Source: Paramarasmius palmivorus (lineage: Eukaryota; Basidiomycota; Agaricomycetes; Agaricales; Marasmiaceae). From it: a stretch of DNA of 64,000 nucleotides. The notes beneath the pieces were generated by a model. It searched no databases and was not told the DNA's origin. It saw only the letters and a program-made list of their open reading frames with translations. A program made the position numbers and the translations under genes. The stretch spans positions 39,762 through 103,761 of the forward strand of contig JAYKXP010000153.1 in NCBI GenBank assembly GCA_037176845.1, in the 5' to 3' direction. Of this stretch, positions 24,577 to 37,033 are shown piece by piece. Each line of letters begins with the position of its first letter. The first letter of the stretch is position 1.

Positions 24577-25270
24577 TCAAAGAGAAATGGCCTTTACTTG
24601 TTCCATAATCAGACACTTTCCAGAATTTTTGTCTCGGAGAAATTTCGAAAAATCCGCGTTCCATTTGCTCCATTCCCGAATTTGACTGACACTCCATCCC
24701 TTCTCTACGAGGTAGTACACTGCGCCTCCACGCCGGATGCTGTTACCTGTAATGATGTCCGCTTCACTTCCTACTTGTGCTAACCTCCGTCGCAACTTCG
24801 CCATGTATGTCTGGCTGTCCTATAATCGATATGAGCAGGGAAGCGACGGTGAAGTTCCTGGACTTACCACATAGGTTAGAGTGTTGTTATCCGTCAACGT
24901 CTGTGCGAAAAGGGGACCATGAGCAATCCCCGATACGCGACTCCATTCGGTCATGGCCCAAAGTACATCCATATACTGTGCAGTCGGGTCTACTTCACGA
25001 TAAAATCTTTGGTGAAGGCGTTTCCCTGTCCAGGCGAGGCATTGTTCATTTAGTCTTCGGGTTGAGGGAGAACAAGTTGGGACAAAGCTGATACTTACCT
25101 TCGCTATCCACTTTCCCAAAAAAGACGTCAAGAGCGTCGTCGATCCCGACATCCTGGACATCCTCTTTAAGAATATAAAGAACAGTTTGAACAGGTTGCA
25201 AGGTAAGGAAAGACAGCAGGAGAACAACGTATAGCATGACATCTTCGCGATTGTTGCTCGCAATCATGGC
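24577..25270 (-). CDS. Tyrosine-recombinase-like (DNA breaking-rejoining) protein with catalytic residues replaced
   Basis: Exons 25267-25099, 25025-24868 and 24819-24577 join in frame over introns of 73 and 48 nt. The fold markers of the catalytic domain are present in order: an N-terminal helix block (REDVMLYVVLLLS then FLTLQPVQTVLYILKEDV), HGPLFAQTL, then GNSIRRGGAVYYLVEKGW and VSQIREWSKWN. In active family members, such as the gene at 35612-36985, the first block carries LLRIDEV and the second HSMRRGG. Here the first arginine position reads Q and the histidine reads N, and no clear tyrosine nucleophile follows (SKFLRDKN). The reading frame is nevertheless open. The 5' end is incomplete: an exon near 25706-25500 (LREYLEVVGTLSAIMEVPF) may belong to it. 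Either a domesticated or a recently dead recombinase would fit. Confidence 0.65.
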
Positions 25271-26842
25271 CCTAGCAAAGTGACGTCAACGAATATCCTT
25301 GAACATAGTGGTTAACTTGCCTATATAAGTTTTGTATCATGCTCGGGCTGAGGAGATCATCTGCTCACGAACCGTTAATTATAGATGTGCACTATCTAAT
25401 AGAGAAACACTGACCCTGCGAGGTATGTCGCTCCTCGATTGAGCATGGTCCGCTTGTAGCTGGCACTGTAGTGTCAGCATGTTACCGGAATGAAGCTTGA
25501 AGTTTCTGACCTGTGGTGTGAGTGAAGGGGACCTCCATGATGGCTGATAGAGTGCCCACCACCTCTAAATATTCGCGCAGCCCGTCAGTAACACGGGTAG
25601 CGTATCTCTGGCGAAAGCTTGGTAACTCAAACATCTCCGATCGATTTGCGTTGCCGAGTGAGTGTGAGACTGAAAATGTCCTGATATGTCCAGCAAGCAG
25701 ACCCATTGATAAATTGAACTAGACTGATCGGAATCCATCAATAGATCACTGGAGTCGTGAATTTGAAGTGCTGAAGGCCAGGAACTCTTCCGGACATTTC
25801 GTGTGTGTTGTTGATATCGATACGACCCGCTCGCCACGAGCCCATGACGAGGAAAGAATGGCCTTAGCAATGCGAGTCTTGGCTTGAGGGTATTATGCAC
25901 GCACCTCGAACGTCGACTTTGAGTTACCACCCTTGAATCTTTGATAACACTTTGGCCATTGTTCGATCCCTATTCCAAACTCCAACTCCAGTCCCATGCC
26001 AAACCAACGACTTCGGGATCAATTGAATCTATACACATGGGCTACACACGAGATAGTCAAGAAGCTAAAAGGCGGCAGGGAATTGCCATTGGCGTCACCT
26101 ACATGATGACGACAAACAATTTGCAACCCAGTTTGAACGAGAACCCCGGGAACGCGGAGAGCATAGTGGTTCTGGGGGGCTATTTCCATGTTGGACTGAA
26201 GTGGTTACGGGAGCGGGGGGACAGCTGCAAAAAATAACAGATGAGCTGTCGAAGCGATCATGATGATAAGGGAACATGTCAAGCCAGGTCCCCCACGCTA
26301 CATTTGTCCTCTGGCGCTTGTGACCCTTGGAGCTCTCACACGACTCCCGAAAATTGACCCATTTCACTCGGAACATATATAAATTAACATAGTATACCGT
26401 ACCGAGGAATTTGGAGTGTAGGACGAAATATTCCCGGAATCACAGCAATAAAGGCAGTCCACATTTAAAGCCCGCTAGATTGAGGCAAACTTGTGGTAAA
26501 ATTTTTAGTGGAAGACCTGGAATCTCGACGAGTCTCAACCTCTTTAACGAGGATAAAGCCTTGGTATGCCAATGCGCAACGAGAGTACCGCTCTCTAACT
26601 GGCTTGGTGTGGGTCGGCATAAGCCGCCGACATGTCCGAGTTCGAAAGAAAGCATATGCATGTTCGATAGGAACTTGAACGTCGTAATCACACCCCGCCA
26701 GTGTACGAAAGTAAATAAGAGACAACAGTCATCGCTATGATATGTGGTGCGGCAATACCGGATACATTCAAGAGCAAAGGAAAACAACGACTGGGAATGA
26801 TTCATTTATTACAAAACAGTACAACATTGTAGACGAAGATCT
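25271..26842. other. Intergenic stretch
   Basis: Apart from the possible 5' exon of the recombinase-like gene (25706-25500, minus strand), only unconnected frames are seen, for example 26411-26740 plus and 26805-26440 minus, which overlap each other. I see no family in either. Confidence 0.4.
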
Positions 26843-27557
26843 TTAAGGGTACAAGAAACCATCGTTAACCGGTACAGGGTCATAAGCCATAGCGACGTCC
26901 TCAGTGATGGTTACTGCGGCCTCTCTGTTAGCCACGGCGAATATAAATGCTTTTCTGGCAGCCAATTTGGAGCTATGAGCTGTGTACTTGTTCTCGGCCA
27001 CAAAGAGGATGAGCTTCTTTACATTTTCCCTATAAGACGAGGGTGGAATATCAATGGGTAGTCTCATGATAGATAGGAATGTGGCACACCATCCCTTAAT
27101 GTACCCAATGCGAAGACCGCGAGCCACGCAGTACCAACGGGAGTCTGGAGGGGGCAAATTGACAACATGTTTGCAATTCTGACACACAACGGTCATGGTT
27201 GGCAGAGATTTAACCGCCTGAGGATTGTCGACTGCCAATTGGTAGTGAGTTTCAACAAAGCGGGAGAGATACACTTGTGGATTTCTTAGATTCATGTCAG
27301 GAGGAACGGTTGAAATACTCACTTTTCTTCACTAAGTTGACAACCACCCCGTCTACGGCAGAGGATTCAGCAGAGCCAAGACTGTCTAGAATGTCAGCAT
27401 CTTCAACTGTTGAATGAAGTGTAAGTCATTGAGCAATGCTTATTACAGGATGATTCGTACGCGACAAAGTGCCTTCCATAACACCATGAAGGACTTTCAA
27501 GAGGTTGACGACTGGAGTAACATGTCCCAAGTCGTTTGTGAGCACTGGAGTAGACAT
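26843..27557 (-). CDS. Viroplasmin/RNase H1 N-terminal-like domain protein
   Basis: The main exon (about 27322-26843) encodes VVCQNCKHVVN and then RWYCVARGLRIGYIKGW, a block resembling the RNase H1 N-terminal (viroplasmin) pattern in which an aromatic pair is followed by V-x-x-G-x-x-x-G and W. The expected alanine-rich helices follow (LAARKAFIFAVANREAAV). The domain binds RNA-DNA hybrids in RNase H1; agaricomycetes have many short genes with this domain and no nuclease domain, of unknown role. Upstream, MSTPVLTNDLGHVTPVVNLL (start 27557) splices over a GTACGA...CAACAG intron to EDADILDSLGSAESSAVDGV. The join between that exon and the main exon does not come out in phase in my reading, so the model or the gene may be broken. 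Confidence 0.5.
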
Positions 27558-28304
27558 TGCTGGAGTAGACCTGGCTAGATGGGTGAAGATGGGGTTGTCT
27601 GGTCACGAAAGTCAATGCTTATAAGCGGTGTACAAAGCATTTCGTAAGACTTCTTGAAGATGGAGGTTGCATCCGAAGAGAATACCTGTGCAGGCAAAAG
27701 TTTGAGGTACATGCCACTCCACATGGCCGGAGATTGAGAATAAGCCAGTAAGTGGCTGAACCGAGCGACTATCCAATCTTCCTCGTGTTGCCTTGAGCCT
27801 CTCCTTCAAATAGAGATATCATTCTATAGATTTACATACTAACACCCCTGATTCGCATGCAAGTATCCGAGTGCATTCGCCAGGCAGAGTATGCACTAAC
27901 TTATGATCAAAGTCATTGAAATACTATCTAGGTCTTCGAAGACTTGAGCGAAGCCAGCTGAACTTTCGGTTTGATCTTCAGACGAGGACGGGTTGGGGAC
28001 TACGATGATCAAGTAGTCCACACTGGCATTCCGTGGGATGTCGGTTTGTAAAGATAATGGGTCTAGAACGCGGTGAACGTTAGTATGATAGTTAGGTGCC
28101 CATATATCAATAGAAATAAGGAGTAGGTGGGTCGTAGCATATAAAATAGAGTGGTATGCGTACTCACCTTCGTTCTGTCTTCAAGTCCCGCTTGCAAGTT
28201 GCTCAATGCCCAGAACACTGCACAGGAAACAGCTGGACTCGGCACCAGAGTGAAATCTACTGGCTTGATTCAAGTCCCATAGACGAGCCCGATGTCGTAT
28301 ACGT
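27558..28304. other. Intergenic stretch
   Basis: Only short minus-strand frames (27809-27612, 28245-28063) are present, with no domain or splice partner. No gene is supported. Confidence 0.35.
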
Positions 28305-28986
28305 CTAGCCTAGATGTACTACACATGGCGGAGCCGGAAAATGATGATCACAAGCCATTGTTGCAGACATGGTGGTAAGAATTGAACCAGCGCTTTTTTT
28401 GAATAAGGCTAAGAGATTGAACAGGTCGGCGACGGTGATGGCGTTTTCTTCTCTACTCGATGTAAAGCAAACGGTAACCCAACTTCCTGGAACGCATTGA
28501 CGATTTGATTCGTCACCGTATACGCGAATATTTGATTCCGTAGTCTTCCTTCGTCTAGCTTCATCTCCGAGCTGCCTTGTAATGCGTCTAACCCAAGGCC
28601 CCCGATCCATTGTTGGACAAACGCTACGACGTCATGGCCGAAAGGCACATCAACGAATGCGCTTAGGGCCATACATGACAAGTGCGGTGAATACGGATTG
28701 TGTTTGGAGTATGCTTCGTTCGTATACATCGCTGCCTTTTAGGTGGCCATCCCATAGCGTAAGCCTTTCGACAGCTAAACCGAATAGCGCTCCAAGTCGG
28801 GGGAACGAGCAGGACGAAGAGGAGTGTGGGGAGTAGGGAGAAGAGTTGGGAGAGTGGACCGGTGTATAGGTATGAGACGAAGGCCTCGAGGATGAATAGG
28901 AGTGCGACGCAGAGTGTAGAGCAGAGTGCCAGGATTTGGCCAGGATGGGGATTGTGGAGAGCGATTTTAGGAAATGTGTGTACCAT
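28305..28986 (-). CDS. Hypothetical protein, hydrophobic N-terminal segments
   Basis: The frame starting at 28986 begins MVHTFPKIALHNPHPGQILA and continues through two strongly hydrophobic stretches (CSTLCVALLFILEAFVSYLY and LFSLLPTLLFVLLVPP), suggesting a small membrane protein. Further down the strand a different frame (about 28700-28430) reads FVQQWIGGLGLDALQGSSEM and NQIFAYTVTNQIVNAFQEVG. I tried to join them through a GTTTAG...AAAAG intron, but the phases do not match. They may be one gene with a shifted frame or two fragments. I recognise no family. Confidence 0.3.
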
Positions 28987-31697
28987 GGTGCTGTCGTTTT
29001 TTGGTGCTCGTGGTGTTGGTACTTAGAGAGATAAGAACCAAATTGCGTGAGGACAAGACGTTCCTTGATACGCTACTCTGTAAAGACGATAGACCACAAC
29101 ACGAGGAGTGTGGAATAGATGGTGTTGTAGCTGTATCCCTGCTTTGCATGGCGATCGGGGCCCTACCCGTCGCTGCGCAGTAGGCTTTGAACGACTATCT
29201 TCAAATGCCGCAGCGAGTGGTTCGAGGTGTTGCGTGGGTTTGACAATTTCAAGAACATGTCTATTGCCAATGTTGTATAGTGAAGTAAGAGTCAGCTATA
29301 AAGATATTCTGTCAACACCGTGTATCTTGCATCAACCGCGCTATAACGCACCTCTGGTCAGCATCGAAAAAATACGATGCTCGATGCTCCACATTGTGCG
29401 GTTCAAGAGCCGATACACGTGTCCCGGGACAGGGCCGGATGTGTGGCAGTGAGCCGATATTTGGCCTTATGTACTGAAAAGGACGCAATTTCGATACGAT
29501 GGACCTTGACAAGAAGGTCACCTCATTCAAATCATTCAACAAGAACTTCGTCGTAGGAAGCGGCCACATCGCTAAGGAAACTCGCATCGAACCAGGAATC
29601 CAGAAATGCGAGGAGGTGTCAAACCCAGACGTATGCGAGTGCAAAATTCTTGATATATCAGTCTCAATGCGGAGAGCCCGACCAGAACCTGGGCCCAAGA
29701 CAACATACTTAGCTTGACGAGAAGATTTACGAGATGGGATTTTACCCAGAGACTCATATCAGATATTGATGAGCTTTGAAGCGGATGAATTGAAGATCGC
29801 AGAAACTGTCCAGCGAGGTATGATCGTTACATTCATCTACCTCGCCCAGAATCAGAGGTCTCCCCACAGGCAAGGAGAACAAGGCAAACGACTTTTGTCG
29901 CGGGATGAATGTGAAATGGAAGTTTGCCAGCGCTTTGTCTGAAGCTTCGTCATCTAACTTGGATCAAAGAACAGGCAGCATCACTGGGCAATACGGAAGT
30001 GTCTTCGTTGGATACTGATATTGAAGAGGGATCCATGTCCAAACTCGCTGTCACCCATCGGCATGTATCCTCTACGATTGCCTTGACTCAGTTGCGAGAA
30101 GCTAGGTACCGGCCGAGAACCAATTGGATTCCTCATCTGTGAGCAACCCCGACCAGTCCGATATATGCCACACGTATCATCTGGCATCTATTTATAATGT
30201 CAAAATTCTTCGTTCTCGATTACAAGGAGGAAAACAAACGAGTTTCTGCGCGGGAATTGATTCGGGCTGACAGAGGCGCTGATGCATGATGGATTGATGT
30301 ACGGACAGGCGATGCTACGTGGCCAGGAGGACTGTAGAGTCGCTATATGCATGGAGTCGCGGGGAGGCCAAGCCGACTCGACTCCGAGTCACCCATATCA
30401 TCGAAAATACATCGTTGTACTGCAACTTCGGTATCAATTCCACTGTTTTCAGGACGAGAAGCTCTGTTACGCAGTCAATTCTGGAGGGAAGGGAGTATTT
30501 ACATGGTGTCTTTGCTTATGTTTCTTTGGTGAGTGGCAAATACCTGCTAGAAGGTTTCGCTGCCGTAAATATTCAGGATTTGCACACCGAGTTGTGGATT
30601 GGGAGTCGGGACTCACTCGATTTGCAAAGTGAACCTGAGACTGCTCGGCAACCGTAATCCTCCGATCGATATCAGAATTCGGTGCTACATTCGAGCTACG
30701 TTCATATGTCGACGTTGCGTACTATGTTGTAACTAGTACGTGATTCATATTCGGAATTCTTCCTGCTGAAAATTATCAGGCAAGACCAACACCGTTTTTG
30801 TTCCTGTGAGACATGGACCTACCGTGACTGTCCCCCGGCCCGAAGCGCGTCCGGAACACATGGCATAGCGTTCAAGTAAACAGTTTGCTATGTGCAATCA
30901 CCTCCGTTGTGCGGTAACACTACATGCTACCGCTATCATGGTCCATATTTGCCCGACTTTCATGTAAACGGTGACCTAGCAGATAAGCTTTCGTATTCGC
31001 TATCTTCTTGTGAGTTACCTTACCAATTTACCCGCTTTTTCCTCTTGAAATCGGTTCTCAATCTTCGTAATAGGCTTGAAATGAAGCTGATGTTCACTTT
31101 TCGCTCGCGGTTGGCGAAAATAGCGCATTCGTAAGTCATATTCCTTCTCTTGTTTTACTCTCACCTCATACACGATTTGTAGACGTAGATGCACGAACGG
31201 AAGAGCACATCTGTCTATGGCAAGTCAGGCCCAACGGTACTAGTCGACTCCAGCGTTGCGGTACTAAATGTCAAATAGAGTGGCACCAGGTTCACAAAAT
31301 AATAGCCGTTGGAGTCTGGTTCAGATCAATGTTGCCACAGGCTTCTTTTTATACAGAAAGCTTCTTCAGAAATCGTAAAAGGACAACGGTACAGGTAGTC
31401 GGCTAGTCACACAGGCCATTCCCAATCTGCTCCCCCCATGCTCTACAACGACCATGATGATCAACCCCAGTCCGGATCCCGTTCGAGAACCAAAATTATC
31501 ATAATATCGGTATGCCTGTCTCCGCCCTGTGTCTGTCGTTGAAGCGCTGACCAGTGACGTCCGACTATCTAGTGCCAAGCAGCGACGTTAGGTATGACCT
31601 CCGAAGTCGAAGTGCCTCACCTTCGATGTCTTAAGATTTTACTCGTAATACAGGGTTTTACATAGTCATCCTCGGGACATACCTGAGATTCATCGGT
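28987..31697. other. Stretch with unconnected open frames
   Basis: Plus-strand frames at 29499-29717, 29924-30142, 30319-30657 and 30892-31134 have protein-like patches (for example YLLEGFAAVNIQDLHTELWI at about 30538-30598). They lack joinable boundaries or a recognisable domain. The 30892 frame might hold 5' exons of the membrane gene that follows, but I cannot show this. Confidence 0.3.
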
Positions 31698-32886
31698 ATG
31701 CGCACTCGACGAGGCCGGTGTCTCATCACATATGTCATCTTGATCTCGGTGGTGTTTCTTTGTACAGCAGGAGGAGTAGCGGTGGATATCTTATCTTCTC
31801 CGTCTTTGATTGCCAATTCATGGAGCCAGTCCGAGATCACTGTTTCAAGGTATCGTACTCATACACTTGAATCATTGAACTCGACGGTAACTTTCACACA
31901 GCATTGTTTTTTATGCCTTGATAGCGGTTGCCAAGTGAGGATTCAGATCTCAGACATCGCTCATCTCACAACCTTTGCAGCGGCATTGAAAATTTGGTAT
32001 TGGTATGTTCAAATCCGTTTCTAACCCAAGGTATATGATATGAGGATTCCACAATAGCTTTTTTGGGGCCACATCGCATTGGACGGGGCATGCAAAGTAG
32101 TCGTCATATCGCTGTGTGGTATATTTTCAATGTTGGATACAGGTAAGGGCTTGTGGCACTAGTATTTATGACAGCTGAGTCGACTCCCACTTTGAGGTCT
32201 CGCTACATTTATTTTGATACTCCTCTCTTCGACATTAACAACGGAGAAACATTGGGAGGTGCTGGGGAAGTTCACCTTTCAACGTCTTTTTATGCCTCTC
32301 GCACTGGTCAAAGCCACAATGAGTGTCACATTGACCTGTCTCTTTGGTCCGTCCATTATACTTGTTATCCAAGCACTACTTACTCAGTGTATCAGCGAAT
32401 CGTATTTGGAGACTCGGTCATACCGTCTGTTTCTTTCGCTTAGGACGTCAAAGCCAATGCGGGCGAGAAATAAATCTCTTGTAAGTCGCGAACAACCTGA
32501 CTAGGCCCTTGTTAACATCATCATGCATAGGGCTATCTCGGGATTCGCTGCACCGATATCCTTCTTCATATCTGTGGTTCTATTCCTGACGGGTACCCCT
32601 GTGGTTCTGACTTATCCTATTGTCTCGCAATTCAGTGTACGTTCGATTTGCTCGAGTGATGATCATACTCCGCTGACACGAGATTTACCGTCAGGCAATC
32701 GCAGTAACTTTGTATTCTGCCTATACAGAGGTTCATCATGCTATTGCTCTTGAAGGGACTCGAGCACATACTAGTAACGGTTCTGAGCAATATGGTGCTG
32801 AACTGGAAGAGTTATCTTCGTTCGATCCATTTAGGGCAGAGTACTCTGGGGCAAACTTGCCGGTAGGGCAGATGTTGAGATCTTGA
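31698..32886 (+). CDS. Multi-pass membrane protein, incompletely resolved
   Basis: Coding starts with MRTRRGRCLITYVILISVVF. A chain of short exons follows over GT-AG introns and reads SSIVFYALIAVANGIENLVL, then LFWGHIALDGACKVVVISLC. Later hydrophobic exons read PSIILVIQALLTQ (about 32350) and AISGFAAPISFFISVVLFLT (32532-32591). A clean splice then joins YPIVSQFS to AIAVTLYSAYTEVHHAIALE, and the stop is at 32884-32886 after a polar tail. This gives at least five probable transmembrane segments with a cytoplasmic-type polar C-terminus, resembling the unnamed multi-pass membrane families of mushrooms. The phase between about 32150 and 32530 could not be reconciled, so an exon is mis-modelled or the gene carries a frameshift there. 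Confidence 0.45.
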
Positions 32887-33052
32887 GTCCTGAAGCTCAT
32901 TGTTCGCACCCTGTAAAGTACTGTTCAAAGAAATCGAGGAACGTGTTTTGTTAAATGGGAGACGTTATATCGCATTATGTATTCTACTTTTTTCGTCAGC
33001 CGACGGTACAGAGCTCAATTTCGACAACAGGACAAAGGCACATGTCATGATC

Positions 33053-34559
33053 CTAATGAAGCAAACACTCGCCTTCTCCTCCAATCTGGTCTATATTGTG
33101 ATGGACTATTACCACAAGTAAATGCGGGCTCTGCTGGGCTAAAGCAAGCAGCTCGGAAATATCCGGCGCAGAGATTCTGTGAGTGAACCGCAAGTGGACC
33201 TCAGATAAAGCGGAATCCACTCGAGAGCTAAGCATCCTTTCCAAGAGACCTAAATTGCAACTCATACCAACTCCAAGGTCAATATAACGAAGTTTAGGAA
33301 GAACTATTGTAAGCGAGTCAGTACATCATCACAGATTCCAAGCATAACATACCGGTTACGCCGCCCCCTACCCATGTTAACGTTCTCATCATCGAGTCGG
33401 TGATGATTCTTTCCCCCCCCTTCTCTTCCACTACTAGGTCTGTAAGACCATCAGTGGCTTCAAAAATTTCTAAAAGCTGGTAATCATCGACTGAGAGTCC
33501 CCGAAGAGATAAGTGCTTCAACGACTGCGCACTGTCAAGCTGGGCAATCAACCTCTGCAAGCTCGGTGCAAAGGAGCCATCGAAAGACTCCTCAATGTCG
33601 TCGAGGCTGATAACCAACTGGCACAGATATGGAGCAGAAATCTGATCCAATACGCGAGATAGTGTGGCCACACCATATCCGCTGCCATCGAGGTCACACG
33701 TAGTGTTGATGGCCAGCACGGCGAGGACGGGGAAGTGAATGAGTGAGTGGGTGGGTGCGCCATTATCAGCCGGAGGCGAGAGTAGCTGGTTCAACTCGAG
33801 CTGAGCAGAAATGAGTCGACTGCTGCAGGACCGTATGGCAGCCATTGCAGCATCAACAGGAAGGGAGATATGCAGGTGGGTCAGATTTGACAAGAACTGG
33901 GAGAACTCAGGTAAATCCGATGCCCGAAGCTGGGGACAATATATGTCCACCACGTGCACCTTCATTGAGAATGATCTGAGGGTCGGACATACTGCTTTAA
34001 CGGTTGAGATGAGTTGATGGTCAATCATGTCTTGGTTCACGGCCATCTCGAGACGGTCTGCGCCAGAACATAACCGATTCAAATGGGAAAGGATATGACA
34101 GAACTCTTGACTACGTCCGTGGAACATCGTGAGATGAAGAAACCGAATTCCACCCTTGGTATGGTCTCGAATAGTATCAAGGTAACCGTTCAGAGTCTTC
34201 CATGATGGCGGACGAGTATCATGGATGAACAAGTGAAGATCGATGCCCAAATCTTTAGAGAGCCGAAGGGCGTGCTCAATGCGACTAGCAACACGAGCGG
34301 AGGCGGCACTACCATCTGTGTGTAGGTTCAATGTGCTCCACACTGACGGCGTGCTCAGCAGCACTTGCGCCCAAGACCTACAAACTTGAGACAACGAGTC
34401 GACCACTGGTCCAGGGTAGAGGGACGTAGTGAGATAGAGAACTCCGACGCAGAGCGTGAATATGTGACCAAGGACTTCGTTAGGAAGCTTAGCGACAGCT
34501 CCGTAGGATCTATGAACGCGCGGCCCCTGCGCATCTACAAGCGCTAGATTTTCGACCAT
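33053..34559 (-). CDS. F-box protein
   Basis: Two exons, 34559-33353 and 33303-33053, join over a 49-nt intron to give 485 aa. An F-box lies at about residues 22-65 (VAKLPNEVLGHIFTLC, then SLSQVCRSWAQVLLSTPSVW). F-boxes bind Skp1 and bring substrates to SCF ubiquitin ligases. The remainder is a loose leucine-rich-repeat-like array (SLKHLSLRGLSVDDYQLLEI and similar), as in the very large expanded F-box family of agaricomycetes. The substrate is unknown. An upstream exon ending in PYRKILSE (about 34620) splices in phase to the residue before the chosen methionine (acceptor CTTGTAG). The real protein is therefore probably 30 or more residues longer at the N-terminus, which would place the usual coiled segment before the F-box. 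Confidence 0.8.
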
Positions 34560-35611
34560 GTCTACAAGAGCTCTTGAATCATCTTGGCCTCACAGTTGGA
34601 TGATACACATACCTTCAGAGAGGATTTTGCGGTAAGGGACAGTTTGCAGAGCAGGTGGTCGCCGAGAGAAACGTTGACTCTGAAAGATTCAAAAGATTCA
34701 TCGGGTGAATCTTGTCAAGAACCATGAGCTTAAAAATCCAGACATCCGTTGATTGACACCGGTGGGGTTAGTGGGAGGAACGTATCTCTGGATCATTGAA
34801 GTCAGTTGGCGTAACGGTGCCTGGTGAAGGGGATTGAGTATGTAAAAGAAGCGAAGGAAGGATAACAGTGAAAGACGAAACAGGAAAATAACATAAAAAC
34901 ACTTGGATACATATCTTGGGTATGTATATGAGGATTCATCGCGAAATTATTGTAGTGTAGACTCCTAACCACACGACGTTCGATGAATCGATGATATATG
35001 ATAGCCGAAGCGCTGATTACGCGGCGGCTGGACCAAAATCTCACGAGATTTTAGTCGCACTTTTCCCACATGTCTGCGAAAAGCTCAAGCTATACCGTAA
35101 ACTGCCTTCTCTCGATACGCAAAACCAGATCTCCTAACACGTGGAGCTTCAAAGTTTCACCTCACGAATCCATGGTCAACCAAAACAACCTGCGGCGCTG
35201 GCTATATGAAAGATTGCGTTTCTGTGGCGCGCGTAGCTGCTGTAGTAGCTCTTGCTGAATGAGATTCCCAAGACAGATCCCATCGTGGCGGTTATGACTA
35301 TGAAGATACCAGATTGATACACTAGGCTCTAATACTCAGTTTACATGTTGATGTATCCGAGTCCTGTATTCCTTGGAAACGAAGTACTTAGCACGAACTT
35401 GAAAGATCACATCACAGTGGGTGTTAGGGGAAATAGATCTCGAAGGAAAAGGATCAAGCCAAGGTATTACTCTCGCAGCTAAGCTGAAGACTGTTCTCGT
35501 CCGAGCACTATTCATATAGAGGCCTTGAAGCGTATTCGAGGTTGGGCAACTCTTCGGCGCAGCGACCGGAATACTGAATTTGGGGACTACACACAAAAAG
35601 CGCTACTGCAA
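34560..35611. other. Intergenic stretch including probable 5' exon of the F-box gene
   Basis: Bases 34612-34690 on the minus strand are probably the 5' exon of the F-box gene. The rest, up to the recombinase stop at 35612, holds only short unconnected frames. Confidence 0.4.
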
Positions 35612-36985
35612 CTAACTAATACGGACACAGGCACAACCTCGCCCGCAGAAACGACAATGCTGAATGTTTTGATATTCCGGATTAAGATAGTTTTCCCTGG
35701 GGTCAAGGGGATTGTCGTTCCAGTTCAGCATATAGCTGACAACGTGGTGTGTTCTATAATCAAGAGCCCAGCCACCCCAATTACACACCTTCACAATATC
35801 CCAGCGACAAACCGATAAGTAGAACCTTGTTCCTCCTCGTCGCATGCTGTGATTGCCATATTTATGAGGTTCTATTTCCCCTGCTTCGACCAGAGCCCGA
35901 CGGAACCATTCAAGAAATGTCTTCGGCCTCTGCAATTGTGTATCAGCATTTCGTCACTTTCTCCCCTCTTCATAGACCTACAATTCGGGTAGCGTAGCGA
36001 ATTGCATCGGTTACGCTGACTTGGGGAAAGAGAAGCCCAGTCTCAATTCCAGAGACATAGAGCCAGGAGACGACAGCCATAAAGGCATCTAAGTGCTCTT
36101 CATCTTCGTATTGGCGGTGTAGCCTTTGCGGAGGAATGCCCTCTGCAGGGGAGTGATAAGTTTCCGCCTTAAAGTTAATGGCACATGTATACCTCCAAAC
36201 GGATTCTGTTTCCTTTTCTTGTGATGTATGTCCAACTCATAAGAGCGACCAAGGATGAATTCTAGATCCTCTACTTCAAGGCATAAGACTTCATCGATTC
36301 GGAGAAGTAAAGTAAATGCCAGAAGGACGACGGCGAAGACCATCAATCTCTTGACTGGACCCGCCCAGTCCAAACCTCGACGGGATCGGGTACGCTGATG
36401 GCGCCAAAATGAATGATGACGTATGTCGGACAGGTGAAGTCCCCAGCTTTCGACATTGCGCTTATATATCGCCTCCAGAACGCGGTAATCCAAAGCGCGA
36501 GAAGCCATCTTGGGGTCACCGTTCTCTTTGAACTGCATAGCTGCTCAATATAGGAAGCGGTTAGGTCAGGAATGGATACACATACCTTGCGTTTGCGTAA
36601 ACCAGTCATGTATTTACTTAGCACCCTTGACAAAGACGGATTGCCCTTACCCATCTCTGGGTCCCAAATTTGTTGGCCTTCTTCACGGCCTTGGTCATAT
36701 CGGAAGGTGATTGCTGCACGCATTTGCATCGCCGTAGAAAAAGAGCAGACGAGAGATCCAGCGGGTTTCCTTGCATTGGTAAATGGATCGATGTGATCAC
36801 ATCTATCGGTCGGGAAAAGTCAACCGATGACGATGCAGACAAGACATGATACATGCCTTGAAGCTATCCACTTTATTATGAACTCTGGCATGCGACTTGG
36901 ACAGGAATATGTATAGTGGTATACATCTTCTGATCGAGGAACTAAGCCGTTCGTCCATAGCCAGACTTGAAAGATACGGCTCCAT
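35612..36985 (-). CDS. Crypton-like tyrosine recombinase (YR transposase)
   Basis: Minus-strand exons join to a long recombinase. The N-terminal DNA-binding part reads HIDPFTNARKPAGSLVCSFS, then QMRAAITFRYDQ and GNPSLSRVLSKYMTGLRKRK, and splices in phase to FKENGDPKMASRALDYRVLE. The catalytic part has box I LLLRIDEVLCLEVEDL (Arg), then a 49-nt phase-1 intron, then LHRQYEDEEHLDAFMAVVSW. The final exon has box II HSMRRGGTRFYLSVCRW and WGGWALDYRT, with VVSYMLNW supplying the tyrosine nucleophile. It ends in a small Cys cluster (CRFCGRGCAC). The R...H-x-x-R...Y set is complete. Enzymes of this type cut and rejoin DNA through a 3'-phosphotyrosine link; in Cryptons they move circular DNA intermediates. 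I did not identify element ends, and 5' exons above 36.9 kb are uncertain. Confidence 0.75.
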
Positions 36986-37033
36986 CTAAAGGAACTATGA
37001 GGTTACGATTCCCTGAGCAGTCTCACAAGATCT

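Noticed and set aside
33811..34547. Plus-strand open frames inside the F-box gene
   Set aside because: They are antisense shadows of a well-supported coding exon.
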